From NCBI GenBank assembly GCA_000421045.1, contig ATWC01000001.1, forward strand, positions 1 to 64,000: a stretch of 64,000 nt of DNA, read 5' to 3'. The position numbers and the translations under genes are program-made. Shown here piece after piece: positions 8,925 through 17,542 of the stretch (within the stretch, counting starts at the first letter, position 1; the number at the start of each line of letters is the position of its first letter). The stretch comes from Lachnospiraceae bacterium NK4A179. GTDB taxonomy: Bacteria > Bacillota > Clostridia > Lachnospirales > Lachnospiraceae. The notes beneath the pieces are model-generated. The model saw only the letters and a program-made list of their open reading frames with translations, was not told where the DNA came from and ran no database searches.

Positions 8925-9986
8925 ATGTCTGCGGAACTGACTTATCATAAAAAAATTGAAATAAAGAACAAAAAGAAACTGGCAGAACTTGAACAGAAGC
9001 TGCCGGCTTTTTGCGCCGTCTTTTTTGTGGGAATGGCTCAGCGCGGTGCCAGTTCAAGAACGCTTGTAGCATATGCTTATGATATGGATATCTTTTTCAA
9101 TTACATCAATAAGCTTATCCTTGAAAAGCCGTATGACAGTCTCCGCAAGATACCTATGGAGATACTCGATAAGATAAAGAAATTCGATATCGAGAGATAT
9201 TTGAGCTACCTTGAGTATTATGAAGATGAAGAAGGCCGCGAGCATATAAATGATGAATGCGGCAAGAAGCGTAAACTCTCCTCTCTCAGGAGTTTCTATA
9301 ATTATTTTTATGAATCGGAACTTATAAAGACCAATCCGGCCTCTATAGTTCACGTTCCCAAGATACATGACAAAAATATCATAAGACTTGATCCGGATGA
9401 ATCTGCAAAACTCCTTGATATCATAGAGAACGGTGATTCACAGAGTTCAAAACACGAGCAGACTTATCACAAAAAGAACAAGATACGTGATCTTGCTCTT
9501 ATAACTCTTCTGCTTGGAACCGGTATCCGAGTTTCCGAATGTGTGGGTCTCAATCTTGAGGATGTGGATTTTGACAATGATGCCATAAAGATCACCCGCA
9601 AAGGCGGCAATGAGGCAACCGTATATTTTGGTGAAGAAGTTGAAGAAGCTCTTATGGAATACATGGATGAGCGTATGAAAGTGATCCCGAAACCCGGTAA
9701 CGAAAATGCCCTATTCCTCTCTATGCAGGATAAGCGTATATCTGTCAGAGCCGTTGAAAATCTTGTAAAAAAATATGCTTCATATGTTACAACATTAAAG
9801 AAGATCACTCCACATAAGCTGCGTTCGACCTATGGTACAGAGCTCTATAAAGAAAGCGGTGATATTTATCTTGTCGCCAGTGTTCTGGGCCATAAGGATG
9901 TGAATACCACAAGAAAGCATTATGCAAATATGGACGAAGATCAGAAACGAAAAGCCGCAAATATGGTAAAATTGAGAAAAGGTTGA
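8925..9986 (+). CDS. tyrosine recombinase, XerC/XerD-like
   Basis: The 353-residue protein has an N-terminal SAM-like core-binding domain (about 35-150) and a C-terminal catalytic domain. Catalytic residues are visible: Arg in GTGIRVSE, Lys in TRKGGN, HKLR, LGH and the nucleophile Tyr in KHYANM. Xer proteins resolve chromosome dimers, but related integrases act on mobile DNA. Next to lexA and with no phage genes, a chromosomal Xer-like role is more likely; I cannot choose between XerC and XerD. ATG 8925 follows GAGG by five bases, better than the upstream GTG at 8919. It converges on the LysM gene with a 4-base gap. Confidence 0.88.
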   Translation: MSAELTYHKKIEIKNKKKLAELEQKLPAFCAVFFVGMAQRGASSRTLVAYAYDMDIFFNYINKLILEKPYDSLRKIPMEILDKIKKFDIERYLSYLEYYEDEEGREHINDECGKKRKLSSLRSFYNYFYESELIKTNPASIVHVPKIHDKNIIRLDPDESAKLLDIIENGDSQSSKHEQTYHKKNKIRDLALITLLLGTGIRVSECVGLNLEDVDFDNDAIKITRKGGNEATVYFGEEVEEALMEYMDERMKVIPKPGNENALFLSMQDKRISVRAVENLVKKYASYVTTLKKITPHKLRSTYGTELYKESGDIYLVASVLGHKDVNTTRKHYANMDEDQKRKAANMVKLRKG

Positions 9987-9990
9987 AAGT

Positions 9991-10425
9991 TCAGTCCTTA
10001 GCTTCTCTGGAATAATACGGAAGAACAAGTGTTTTTCCGGATGTTATCTTATCTTCATCTATACCGTTTATCTTGCAGACTTCATCGATATATTCGTTAT
10101 CAGATTTAACCCTGGGTTCATTATATTCAAGTGCAAGTGCAGTGAGTGTATCACCGGGCTTTATCATAACAGATGTATAATACTTGTAAAAATCAGCACC
10201 CTCAGACACTCCTGCATCAGCCTTCCCTCCAAAAAAACCGGCTATTATGAGTGCAGTAGCTATCACAGCGGCAAGTGTGAGAATCATCCTTAAGATAAAA
10301 CTGCTCTGTATATATGAGTAGCGTCTTCTGTGGGGCATGGTCCTTGCAACGGCCTGAGAATGACCGTTCCTCTGTCTTCTGTTTAAATAATCGCTTCTCT
10401 TCATATATCTTCCTCTGTTTATCAT
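9991..10425 (-). CDS. LysM membrane protein divergent from lexA, YneA-like
   Basis: The 144-residue product has a basic N-terminus, one membrane helix (FILRMILTLAAVIATALIIA) and an extracellular LysM domain (about 85-140: IKPGDTLTALALEYNEPR, ending TLVLPYY). This is the layout of YneA, the SOS-induced cell division inhibitor that lies divergent from lexA in Bacillus. Shared position and LexA-like boxes upstream support the same role. ATG 10425 follows GGGAGG by eight bases; a second ATG at 10404 also has a site (AGAGGAAG). An ATG at 10455 would sit inside a LexA box and is rejected. Confidence 0.8.
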   Translation of the reverse strand: MINRGRYMKRSDYLNRRQRNGHSQAVARTMPHRRRYSYIQSSFILRMILTLAAVIATALIIAGFFGGKADAGVSEGADFYKYYTSVMIKPGDTLTALALEYNEPRVKSDNEYIDEVCKINGIDEDKITSGKTLVLPYYSREAKD

Positions 10426-10448
10426 ATCTTTATCCTCCCAAAAGGTAC

Positions 10449-10596
10449 CGAACAAATGTTTATGTTTGTAGTTTACCGAACATCTGTTTTTATGTCAAGT
10501 ACTTTTTCGAAAATATGTTCGGAAAATTTGTTCTGAAAATATGTTTGCTTTTTTCAAACTCATATGCTATAGTTTAAACAAGAGTACATATGTTCT
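10449..10596. promoter_or_regulatory. cluster of LexA-like operators
   Basis: Six 14-base sites resemble the Firmicutes LexA box CGAAC-N4-GTTCG: 10449-10462, 10477-10490, 10508-10521 (CGAAAATATGTTCG, the best), 10521-10534, 10534-10547 and 10583-10596. The first two lie nearest the LysM gene, the rest cover the lexA promoter. They predict autoregulation of lexA and SOS induction of both genes. Confidence 0.75.
10545..10573 (+). promoter_or_regulatory. predicted lexA promoter
   Basis: TTGCTT (10545-10550), a 17-base spacer and TATAGT (10568-10573) lie between LexA-like boxes and 50 bases before the lexA ATG, so LexA binding would block polymerase. Confidence 0.5.
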
Positions 10597-10623
10597 TATT
10601 CTAATCATTCTAAGGAGACTTAT

Positions 10624-11241
10624 ATGGATCAGGAAAAATTATCTGCCAAACAGCAGGAAATCTATGATTTTATCAAAGACTGGACAATGAGAAAGAGCTA
10701 TCCCCCTACTGTGCGTGATATCTGTGCAGGAGTTGATCTGAAATCCACATCCTCCGTACATGCCCACCTTGCCACACTTGAACGCAAGGGTTATATTCAC
10801 AGAGATCCTACAAAGACAAGAGCTATAGAGATAATTGATGATCAGTATCAGATGATGAAGCGCGAAGAACTTGCTTCGATCCCGGTTGTAGGCAGAGTTG
10901 CAGCAGGTGCGCCTATCCTTGCGACAGAGAATATCGAAAGCTATTTCCCTCTGCCCGCTTCGATAACGCCCAACTCTGAATGTTTCATATTGAATGTTAA
11001 AGGTGAAAGTATGATCAATGCCGGCATCTTTGACGGTGATATGGTATTTGTGAAACAGTGCAATACCGCCGAGAATGGTGATATTGTTGTTGCCATGATC
11101 GAGGATTCGGCAACGGTAAAGACTTTCTATAAAGAGAACGGTCACATCCGACTTCAGCCTGAAAATGACACAATGGAGCCTATCATTGTAGACAGCTGTG
11201 TAATACTCGGAAAAGTATTCGGTGTCTTCAGGTTAATGTAA
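10624..11241 (+). CDS. lexA: LexA, SOS response repressor/autoprotease
   Basis: The 205-residue protein has an N-terminal winged helix-turn-helix (about 1-70: YPPTVRDICAGVDLKSTSSV) and a C-terminal S24 peptidase domain. The cleavage site is the Ala-Gly in RVAAGAP, the nucleophile Ser is in GESMINAG, and the general base Lys is in DSATVKTFY. RecA-stimulated self-cleavage at DNA damage should release the LexA boxes upstream, which control lexA itself and the divergent LysM gene. Start ATG follows AAGGAGA. It is convergent with xpt after 12 bases. Confidence 0.97.
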   Translation: MDQEKLSAKQQEIYDFIKDWTMRKSYPPTVRDICAGVDLKSTSSVHAHLATLERKGYIHRDPTKTRAIEIIDDQYQMMKREELASIPVVGRVAAGAPILATENIESYFPLPASITPNSECFILNVKGESMINAGIFDGDMVFVKQCNTAENGDIVVAMIEDSATVKTFYKENGHIRLQPENDTMEPIIVDSCVILGKVFGVFRLM

Positions 11242-11253
11242 TTCGGATGTTCT

Positions 11254-11835
11254 TTATTCCTGTCTGAAGGTGATACTGCCTTCGACAGGATCCATTTTAT
11301 CTATTATGGCCAGAGAATGCAGGTTTATCCCCTGCTCTCTGAGCTTCTGACCACCATTCTGGAACCCTTTTTCGATAGCGATCCCAACACCTTCGATCGT
11401 TGCGCCGGCTTCATTTATCAGTTCGATAAGGCCGTTTATCGCACACCCGTTAGCAAGGAAATCATCAATGACAAGAACGTGATCCTCCGGTGACAGGTAT
11501 TTCTTGGATACTATAACATCATAGATCTTCTTATGAGTGAAAGATTCTATCTTCGTTGAATATACGCTTCCATCCAGATTGATCGACTGAGATTTCTTAG
11601 CAAATACCACAGGCACATCAAAATACTGCGCTGCTATGGCAGCGATAGCAATTCCGGAAGCTTCTATCGTAAGGATCTTGTTTATCGGGCGGTCTCCGAA
11701 CAATCTTTTGAATTCCTTACCCATCTCATTGAAAAGTTCAATGTCCATCTGATGATTCAAAAAAGAATCAACCTTAAGCACATTGCCTTCTTTAACAAGT
11801 CCGTCTTTACTTATACGCTCTTCAAGCAGTTTCAT
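11254..11835 (-). CDS. xpt: xanthine phosphoribosyltransferase
   Basis: The 193-residue enzyme joins xanthine to PRPP to make XMP in purine salvage. The PRPP-binding loop is [11 protein letters not shown], the N-terminus KLLEERI and the segment [11 protein letters not shown] match the Xpt family, and the length is normal. The start ATG follows AGAGG. In many Firmicutes xpt has a guanine riboswitch, but the 62-base leader here is too short and shows only a terminator-like hairpin. Two small membrane protein genes lie upstream on the same strand; a nucleoside transporter lies behind them, a sensible salvage context. Confidence 0.95.
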   Translation of the reverse strand: MKLLEERISKDGLVKEGNVLKVDSFLNHQMDIELFNEMGKEFKRLFGDRPINKILTIEASGIAIAAIAAQYFDVPVVFAKKSQSINLDGSVYSTKIESFTHKKIYDVIVSKKYLSPEDHVLVIDDFLANGCAINGLIELINEAGATIEGVGIAIEKGFQNGGQKLREQGINLHSLAIIDKMDPVEGSITFRQE

Positions 11836-11855
11836 ACGTACCTCTTTTCGAATAA

Positions 11856-11894
11856 GATAAAATCAACAATAAAGGCGATCACACAGCCTTTATT
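11856..11894 (-). terminator. terminator between small membrane gene and xpt
   Basis: On the minus strand a 9-bp perfect stem (AATAAAGGC/GCCTTTATT, 9-base loop) is followed by GTTGATTTTATC. It begins 4 bases after the stop of the upstream gene. It may end that transcript or attenuate read-through into xpt. Confidence 0.6.
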
Positions 11895-11897
11895 AAA

Positions 11898-12128
11898 TTA
11901 TATGATTCCCATCAATCGCAGGAAAAAGAAAATCAAAACAAGAACTATGATAATACTGCTCACCCCTGCTATACGGAGACTTGAATCTGAAGAATCGTTC
12001 AACTTGTCATGGGGATCTATCAGAGGATTATTACTGAATAAAGTCTTGTATATTTTCGGATTGATGATCATCAATATAGCACATATTAAATAAAAGATAC
12101 ATGCGATTAAAAGAATAATTAATTTCAT
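11898..12128 (-). CDS. small membrane protein, copy 2 of a tandem pair
   Basis: The 76-residue protein has two membrane helices (residues 3-23 and about 53-72) around a short loop containing NPKIYK, NNPLIDP and SDSSLR. It is about half identical to its upstream neighbour and ends in the same LMGII/MMGII. It resembles the small uncharacterised two-helix proteins sometimes grouped as DUF6199, but I hold that loosely. Function unknown. The start ATG 12128 has only a weak site upstream (GTGAGTGAAAA). Confidence 0.65.
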   Translation of the reverse strand: MKLIILLIACIFYLICAILMIINPKIYKTLFSNNPLIDPHDKLNDSSDSSLRIAGVSSIIIVLVLIFFFLRLMGII

Positions 12129-12179
12129 TTTTCACTCACTCTATGATATATTAGCTCTTTATTCTTTTATAATTATCTA

Positions 12180-12410
12180 TTATATAATTCCCATCATTTT
12201 CAGGATAAGGAAGCATAAAGCGATCAATATGACAATAGAGATCACAGCTGCCGTACGGATCTTTGAATCTGAAGCATCGCTCCACTTGCCACTGGGATCT
12301 GTCGCAGGATTATTCCTGATAAAATTCCTGTATGCTTCCGGATTGACGATCATCACTATCGCCATAATAAATGCAACGAGGATCGCAATAAAAAGAATAA
12401 TAAGTCTCAT
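12180..12410 (-). CDS. small membrane protein, copy 1 of a tandem pair
   Basis: This is the paralogue of the next gene: 76 residues, two helices, and a central loop with NPEAYR, NNPATDPSGKWSDASDSKIRT. Every landmark aligns without gaps with the second copy, so the pair arose by tandem duplication. The start follows GAGGGAAAA. It lies about 45 bases after the permease gene of the nucleoside transporter, so it may be carried on that transcript. Function unknown. Confidence 0.65.
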   Translation of the reverse strand: MRLIILFIAILVAFIMAIVMIVNPEAYRNFIRNNPATDPSGKWSDASDSKIRTAAVISIVILIALCFLILKMMGII

Positions 12411-12454
12411 TTTTCCCTCAGTAATATGTCAGATCTTTATTGGATCATTTCATT

Positions 12455-13435
12455 CTATCTTTCTTCCCTGAAATATGGAAGTCCAAGTGCTGCAGGGGGC
12501 TGTTTATCCCTGCTGTTCTTAAGGCTGGTGATTATAAGTACTATGACTGTCACCGCATAAGGAAGCATCTTGAACAGCTCCTGAGAGCTTCTGGTAAGTC
12601 CGGGGATATAAAGGAACATCCAAAACAGTATTCCGAAGAGATAAGCGCCCCAGATGGCATTTTTACTCTTCCAAGTAGTGAAGATAACAAGAGCAACCGC
12701 AAGCCAGCCGAGATTCTCGATCGATCCGTCATTAGCCCACGTTCCCTTAATATAATCCATTACATAATATGCACCGCCAAATCCCGATATCCCGGCACCT
12801 ATGCATATTGCAAGATATTTGTTCCTGTTAACATTAATGCCTGCAGCATCTGCCGCAGCAGGATTTTCACCGACAGTCCGCAGATTCAGTCCGCGTCTTG
12901 TATGATTCATAAAGAAATGTGTAAGTACTGCAATTATTATCGCGAGATAAACCATGAAACCATACGAGAAGAATAATTTACCGATAACCGGTATGCCGGA
13001 AAGCATCGAAGTTTTTCTGAATGCCGCACTTGTCACAGGAACAGCTACCTGTTCAAATCTCCCAGCAAGAGTATTGAGGGAGCCTCCGAAAAAGTTTGCC
13101 ACTCCGGAACCGAATATTGTAAGCGTAAGACCGGTAACATTCTGGTTTGCTTTTAATGTAATTGTCAAAAAGGCATATACAAGACCGCCTAAAGCTGATG
13201 CTGCAAATGATGAAACTAATGCAAGCAAAACACATACTACAGGAGAAGGATCTTTTGTGCTGCCTTCGTATATGAATACACTTGCAAGTGAAGCAATGCC
13301 GCCCAGATACATAATACCGGGGACTCCGAGATTAAGATTGCCGGCCTTTTCAGTGATGATCTCACCTATGCATCCAAACATTATAACAGTACCAAATACA
13401 ACCGCTGCCTGGAAAAGACTTATCAGACTCTGCAT
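12455..13435 (-). CDS. nucleoside-type ABC transporter permease 2 (NupQ-like)
   Basis: The 326-residue membrane protein belongs to the branched-chain permease family used by BmpA-type nucleoside importers: repeated helices and family stretches such as EKAGNLNLGVPGIMYLGG and a central FRKTSMLSG...GLNLRTVGENPAAADAAGI. It pairs with the preceding permease to form the membrane channel. Its start codon overlaps the last base of that gene, so translation is coupled. It corresponds to NupQ of the Bacillus guanosine importer by order and sequence type. Confidence 0.88.
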   Translation of the reverse strand: MQSLISLFQAAVVFGTVIMFGCIGEIITEKAGNLNLGVPGIMYLGGIASLASVFIYEGSTKDPSPVVCVLLALVSSFAASALGGLVYAFLTITLKANQNVTGLTLTIFGSGVANFFGGSLNTLAGRFEQVAVPVTSAAFRKTSMLSGIPVIGKLFFSYGFMVYLAIIIAVLTHFFMNHTRRGLNLRTVGENPAAADAAGINVNRNKYLAICIGAGISGFGGAYYVMDYIKGTWANDGSIENLGWLAVALVIFTTWKSKNAIWGAYLFGILFWMFLYIPGLTRSSQELFKMLPYAVTVIVLIITSLKNSRDKQPPAALGLPYFREER

Positions 13436-14541
13436 CAGACACCTCCCTTTTCTTTCTTTCTGAATACCAGTCTGTAATTGATAAAGAATTCACTTGCCAG
13501 TATAAAGAAAAGAATGATACCGATTATCATATCGGAAGCATAATCGTTCAGCTTACATTTCGAAGCGATCTCTGTAGCGCCGCTGTTTAAGAAAGCGATC
13601 AACAGCGAAATAAGAAGCATTGTAGCGGAATCAAACTTGGCAAGCCAGGCTACTATTATTGCAGTAAAACCTCTGCCGCCGGCCGTTGAAGTTGAGATCG
13701 TATGTGAAGCTCCGCTGACAGCCATGAAACCTGCAATTCCGCATATAGCTCCGGAAAGAAGCATTGTCCTTATCATGATGCGGCTGACATTCATTCCGGC
13801 ATATCTTGCAGTATTCTCGGAATTTCCTACCACACTTATCTCAAAACCGTGTTTTGTATATCTGAGATAAATGAACATAAAGATTGCAAAAACAAGAGTA
13901 AGTGCGACGTTAATGAAATATTTCTGTCCAAATACTTCAGGAAACCATCCGGCCTGATTTGCCGAATTAATTATACCGACAGTATTTGACCCCTTAGGAT
14001 TTTCCCAATGTGCCACGAAGAAAGATGTAAGCTGTATGGCAACATAGTTCATCATAAGTGTGAACAGTGTTTCGTTTGTATTGAATCTGGCTTTGAAAAT
14101 GGCAGGAAGCAAAGCCCATGCAGCTCCGCCTGCAGCACTTAAAACAAACATGAGGGGAAGCAGTACGTGAGCCGGACATGCGGAAAGATATATCATACAT
14201 CCGGCTGAAATGATACCTCCGATAAGGATCTGACCTTCAGCACCAATATTCCAGAATTTCATCTTGAATGCAGGTGCAAGTCCTATGGCGATCAGCGCAA
14301 GCATCATCATCTCACGGACTGTTGCCCATGTACGTCTGGCATTTCCAAAAGCACCTTCAAACATGATCGTATATACACTGACAGGATCATAAGATGTGAT
14401 CGCATTTATAAGAAAACCGCAGACAACAAGCGCGATCAATACAAAACAGATGCGAACTACTACGCGTTTTGAAAAAGGCATCCCTTCCTGTTTGACAACC
14501 CGGACAAAAGGAGCCTTTTCTGTCTTTATTTCAGTGCTCAT
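13435..14541 (-). CDS. nucleoside-type ABC transporter permease 1 (NupP-like)
   Basis: The 368-residue membrane protein has a basic cytoplasmic N-terminus and about nine helices. FKMKFWNIGAEGQILIGG and GFEISVVGNSENTARYAGM mark it as the first permease of a BMP-type nucleoside importer. The start overlaps the end of the ATPase gene by 11 bases and its last base is shared with the start of the second permease. The order substrate-binding protein, ATPase, permease, permease matches known nucleoside uptake operons. Confidence 0.88.
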   Translation of the reverse strand: MSTEIKTEKAPFVRVVKQEGMPFSKRVVVRICFVLIALVVCGFLINAITSYDPVSVYTIMFEGAFGNARRTWATVREMMMLALIAIGLAPAFKMKFWNIGAEGQILIGGIISAGCMIYLSACPAHVLLPLMFVLSAAGGAAWALLPAIFKARFNTNETLFTLMMNYVAIQLTSFFVAHWENPKGSNTVGIINSANQAGWFPEVFGQKYFINVALTLVFAIFMFIYLRYTKHGFEISVVGNSENTARYAGMNVSRIMIRTMLLSGAICGIAGFMAVSGASHTISTSTAGGRGFTAIIVAWLAKFDSATMLLISLLIAFLNSGATEIASKCKLNDYASDMIIGIILFFILASEFFINYRLVFRKKEKGGV

Positions 14542-16069
14542 CCTGCTTCCTTTCCGAACCGGTCATCATAAGTCCGATCTCCTCTTTTGTTATTTTTCGT
14601 CCGTCTGTGATGCCTGCACATTTACCTGCATTAAGCACAAGTATTCGGTCACAGAGTTCAAGCATCACATCCAGATCTTCACCAACGAATATTATCGCAG
14701 TTCCCTTTTTCTTCTGTTCATTCAAAAGCTTGTATATTGTATAAGAGGTGTTAATATCCAGTCCGCGCACGGCATATGCGGTCATAAGCACTGTAGGGTC
14801 AGCCGATATTTCACGTCCCACAAGGACTTTCTGAACATTACCTCCTGAAAGCCTTCTTACAGGAGTCTGCAGACCGGGTGTCACCACATCAAGCTCTTTC
14901 TTTATCCTTGCAGCAAGTTCGCCCGGTTTCCTTCTGTTTGTAAAGAACAGCTTGCCTGAGTCATAATCCTTGAGCATCATATTATCTGTCATACCCATGG
15001 AACCTACAAGACCCATACCGAGTCTGTCTTCCGGGACAAAAGAAAGATGAACGCCCATATTTCGTATTGCTCTGGGTGTTTTTCCTATCAGTTCCGTTGC
15101 TTCATCTTCGGAATCACGGAAATACTTTATGCTGGATCCTGAAACAGCAGGCTGAAGCCCTGCGATCGCTTCGAGAAGTTCCTTCTGTCCGCAGCCTGAG
15201 ATTCCGGCAATCCCGAATATCTCACCGCTGTACAGATCAAAAGAAATATTTTTAAGATGATCCCTGCCTTCTGCATCCTTGCAGCACAGGTCTTTTACCG
15301 ACAATCTGAGCTTTTTGTCTTTTATTTCAGGGCGTTCTATATTAAGAGTAACTTTCTCACCCATCATCATTTCCGTAAGCTTGCTCTCGTCAGCTTTGGC
15401 GGTTTCAATGCAGCCTACGTACGCGCCTTTTCTGAGGATAGCTACCCTGTCGCTTATCTCAAGCACCTCGTGAAGCTTGTGAGTGATGATGATAACGGTT
15501 TTTCCGTCTTTTTTCATGTTTTTGATCACGGAAAAGAGACGTTCTGTTTCCTGAGGAGTAAGAACCGCCGTAGGCTCATCAAGTATCAGTACATTAGCAC
15601 CCCTATATAAGGTTTTTATTATCTCGAGCGTTTGTTTTTCGGAAACGCTCATGTCATATACTTTTTTGTCCGGATCTATTTCGAAACCATATCTGTCGCA
15701 TATGGTCTTAAGTTCCTGATTAATCTTCTTACGATCGAGAGGCTTGGAAGGATCTATTCCAAGGATAAGATTCTCTGAAGCCGAAAACACGTCTACAAGT
15801 TTAAAATGCTGATGAACCATGCCTATGCCCAGTGCATATGCATCTTTGGGTGATCTTATGCAGACTTCCTTACCGTCTGCAAATATCTGTCCCTCATCAG
15901 GGAAATAAATACCGGAAAGCATATTCATGAGTGATGTTTTGCCGCTGCCGTTCTCGCCAAGCAGCGCAAGGATCTCACCCTTGTATATATCAAGGCTAAC
16001 ATGATCGTTTGCACATACGCTGCCGAAGTATTTACTTAAATTCTTTATACTTAATGCTGTAGAACTCAT
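14531..16069 (-). CDS. nucleoside-type ABC transporter double ATPase (NupO-like)
   Basis: The 512-residue protein has two fused ABC domains, as in sugar and nucleoside importers. The first half has Walker A GENGSGKTS, signature MSVSEKQ and Walker B VLILDEPTAVLTP. The second half is degenerate at Walker A (GISGCGQKE) but keeps LSGGNVQK; its Walker B region lacks the usual DEPTRG (it reads LMTAYAVRGLD), as is common for the non-catalytic site. ATG 16069 follows AGGG by six bases, better than the GTG at 16075. A hairpin separates it from the upstream substrate-binding protein gene. Confidence 0.92.
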   Translation of the reverse strand: MSSTALSIKNLSKYFGSVCANDHVSLDIYKGEILALLGENGSGKTSLMNMLSGIYFPDEGQIFADGKEVCIRSPKDAYALGIGMVHQHFKLVDVFSASENLILGIDPSKPLDRKKINQELKTICDRYGFEIDPDKKVYDMSVSEKQTLEIIKTLYRGANVLILDEPTAVLTPQETERLFSVIKNMKKDGKTVIIITHKLHEVLEISDRVAILRKGAYVGCIETAKADESKLTEMMMGEKVTLNIERPEIKDKKLRLSVKDLCCKDAEGRDHLKNISFDLYSGEIFGIAGISGCGQKELLEAIAGLQPAVSGSSIKYFRDSEDEATELIGKTPRAIRNMGVHLSFVPEDRLGMGLVGSMGMTDNMMLKDYDSGKLFFTNRRKPGELAARIKKELDVVTPGLQTPVRRLSGGNVQKVLVGREISADPTVLMTAYAVRGLDINTSYTIYKLLNEQKKKGTAIIFVGEDLDVMLELCDRILVLNAGKCAGITDGRKITKEEIGLMMTGSERKQDEH

Positions 16070-16091
16070 AAACACCCTAAAATAGTAAAAT

Positions 16092-16117
16092 ACAGCCGGG
16101 AAAATCTTCCCGGCTGT
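16092..16117 (-). terminator. intra-operon hairpin after the substrate-binding gene
   Basis: A perfect 10-bp stem (ACAGCCGGGA/TCCCGGCTGT, 6-base loop) is followed on the minus strand by ATTTTACTATTTT. It sits between the binding protein and ATPase genes, where partial termination or 3' protection would give more binding protein than transporter. Confidence 0.7.
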
Positions 16118-16132
16118 CCGTCAATGTTTCAA

Positions 16133-17440
16133 TTATTCACTGATAAGCTCAGTAATGCCGTCTATTCTAAGATAGAATGAAGGAGCAGCTCTAAGTTCTG
16201 ATTCATGGAAGTAACCGTCTGAAACAGCTTCCTCATCATCGTTTTCAAAATCGCCGTCCATATCTACCATTGCGGTTGTGACAGGCTGACCGCCTACAGT
16301 AAACTTGGAAGTATCAAATACATGAAGGCTTCCATCCTTAATAGCTGCGATCGCAGAATCAACAGCCTCCTGAGTCCCCTCAGCACATGAAGGACCAAGT
16401 GTTGTGATGGCAACTGCGCCGTCAGCATAGCCCTTTGACCAGTCTGTAGGTATCTTCTCTCCTGCAAGAACTGCATTGAAAGCCTCAGTATAATAAACTG
16501 ACCAGTTATTTGTAGCAGATGTGAGAGCAGCTGTAGGAGCTACATTTAACATATCAACGTTATAACCTACTGAATAAGCAACTTTTCCTGAATCAAGTGC
16601 TGCCTGGACCGCAGTAGGTGCACCTGTTGAATCAGCGTGCTGACCGATGATGACACATCCGTCGGACATAAGTGAATTTGCAGCCTCGCCTTCAGCTGCG
16701 ATATCAAACCATGAATTGGTGTAGATGACTTCCATTGAAACCTTTTCATAAACTGACTTGGCTCCGAGATAGAACGCAGTATATCCGGAAACAACCTCTG
16801 CATAAGGATAAGCACCAACATAGCCTATCTTTACATTGCCGTCGCTATCCATGTTTTCTGCAGCGATCTTGCCATCGTCAACAAGCTCTTTGATCTTCAT
16901 GCCTGCAACGATACCTGAAACATATCTTGCTTCATATACATTTGTAAAAGCGTTTGAGAAATTAGCCAGGCCGCTCATTGCAGCAGTATCACCGGTCATT
17001 GCAACGAACTGTACATCAGGCTCCTCTCCTGCAGCCTGCTGCATAAATGACTGATGGCCGTAGCTGTTCGAGAAGATAGCTGTGCAGCCCTGATCGACCA
17101 GATCGATAGCGGCATCATAGCAGCTCTCATCCTCGGGTATTGAATACTTCCAGATGATGTTTTCTTCAGGTATACCTACTGCGGCAGCAGCTTTCTTTAT
17201 GCCATCGATATGAGCATATGTATAGCCTTCGTTCTCATCACCGACAAGAATTGCACCGATCTTTACAGCGCTTGCATCCTTCTTGGGAGCAATTTCCTCA
17301 TTTTCTTCGCTTACTTCACTTCCGGTATCCTGCTGGGCTGCATCATCTGTCTGAACAGGAGCAGCCGGCTCGGAAGTACATCCGCACATTGAAACTGCAG
17401 TCACAGCAGCAAGCATAAGTGACAAAAATCTCTTTTTCAT
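16133..17440 (-). CDS. BMP family substrate-binding lipoprotein
   Basis: The 435-residue protein starts with a lipoprotein signal (SMCGCTSEP, lipobox Cys at about 21), an acidic linker, and a BMP/PnrA-type periplasmic-binding fold (about 55-430) with KIGAILVGDENEGYTYAHIDGI and GYVGAYPYAEVVSGYTAFY. This family binds purine nucleosides and feeds the adjacent ATPase and permeases. The start follows TAGGAGGAAATT. Adjacent purine salvage gene xpt supports a purine nucleoside substrate, though the exact ligand is inference. The 100 bases upstream contain no riboswitch I recognise. Confidence 0.9.
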   Translation of the reverse strand: MKKRFLSLMLAAVTAVSMCGCTSEPAAPVQTDDAAQQDTGSEVSEENEEIAPKKDASAVKIGAILVGDENEGYTYAHIDGIKKAAAAVGIPEENIIWKYSIPEDESCYDAAIDLVDQGCTAIFSNSYGHQSFMQQAAGEEPDVQFVAMTGDTAAMSGLANFSNAFTNVYEARYVSGIVAGMKIKELVDDGKIAAENMDSDGNVKIGYVGAYPYAEVVSGYTAFYLGAKSVYEKVSMEVIYTNSWFDIAAEGEAANSLMSDGCVIIGQHADSTGAPTAVQAALDSGKVAYSVGYNVDMLNVAPTAALTSATNNWSVYYTEAFNAVLAGEKIPTDWSKGYADGAVAITTLGPSCAEGTQEAVDSAIAAIKDGSLHVFDTSKFTVGGQPVTTAMVDMDGDFENDDEEAVSDGYFHESELRAAPSFYLRIDGITELISE

Positions 17441-17542
17441 AATTTCCTCCTAGTAAAAGGTAAACTGATGTTTTTGCATCAACATGAGTAAGAATATACC
17501 TAAAAACATCCGCTGTAAATCAGCACATTGCACAAAAACCGA

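Noticed and set aside
11836-11897. Guanine riboswitch before xpt
   Set aside because: The leader is 62 bases and shows only a 9-bp terminator-like hairpin; the conserved purine riboswitch core is not there.
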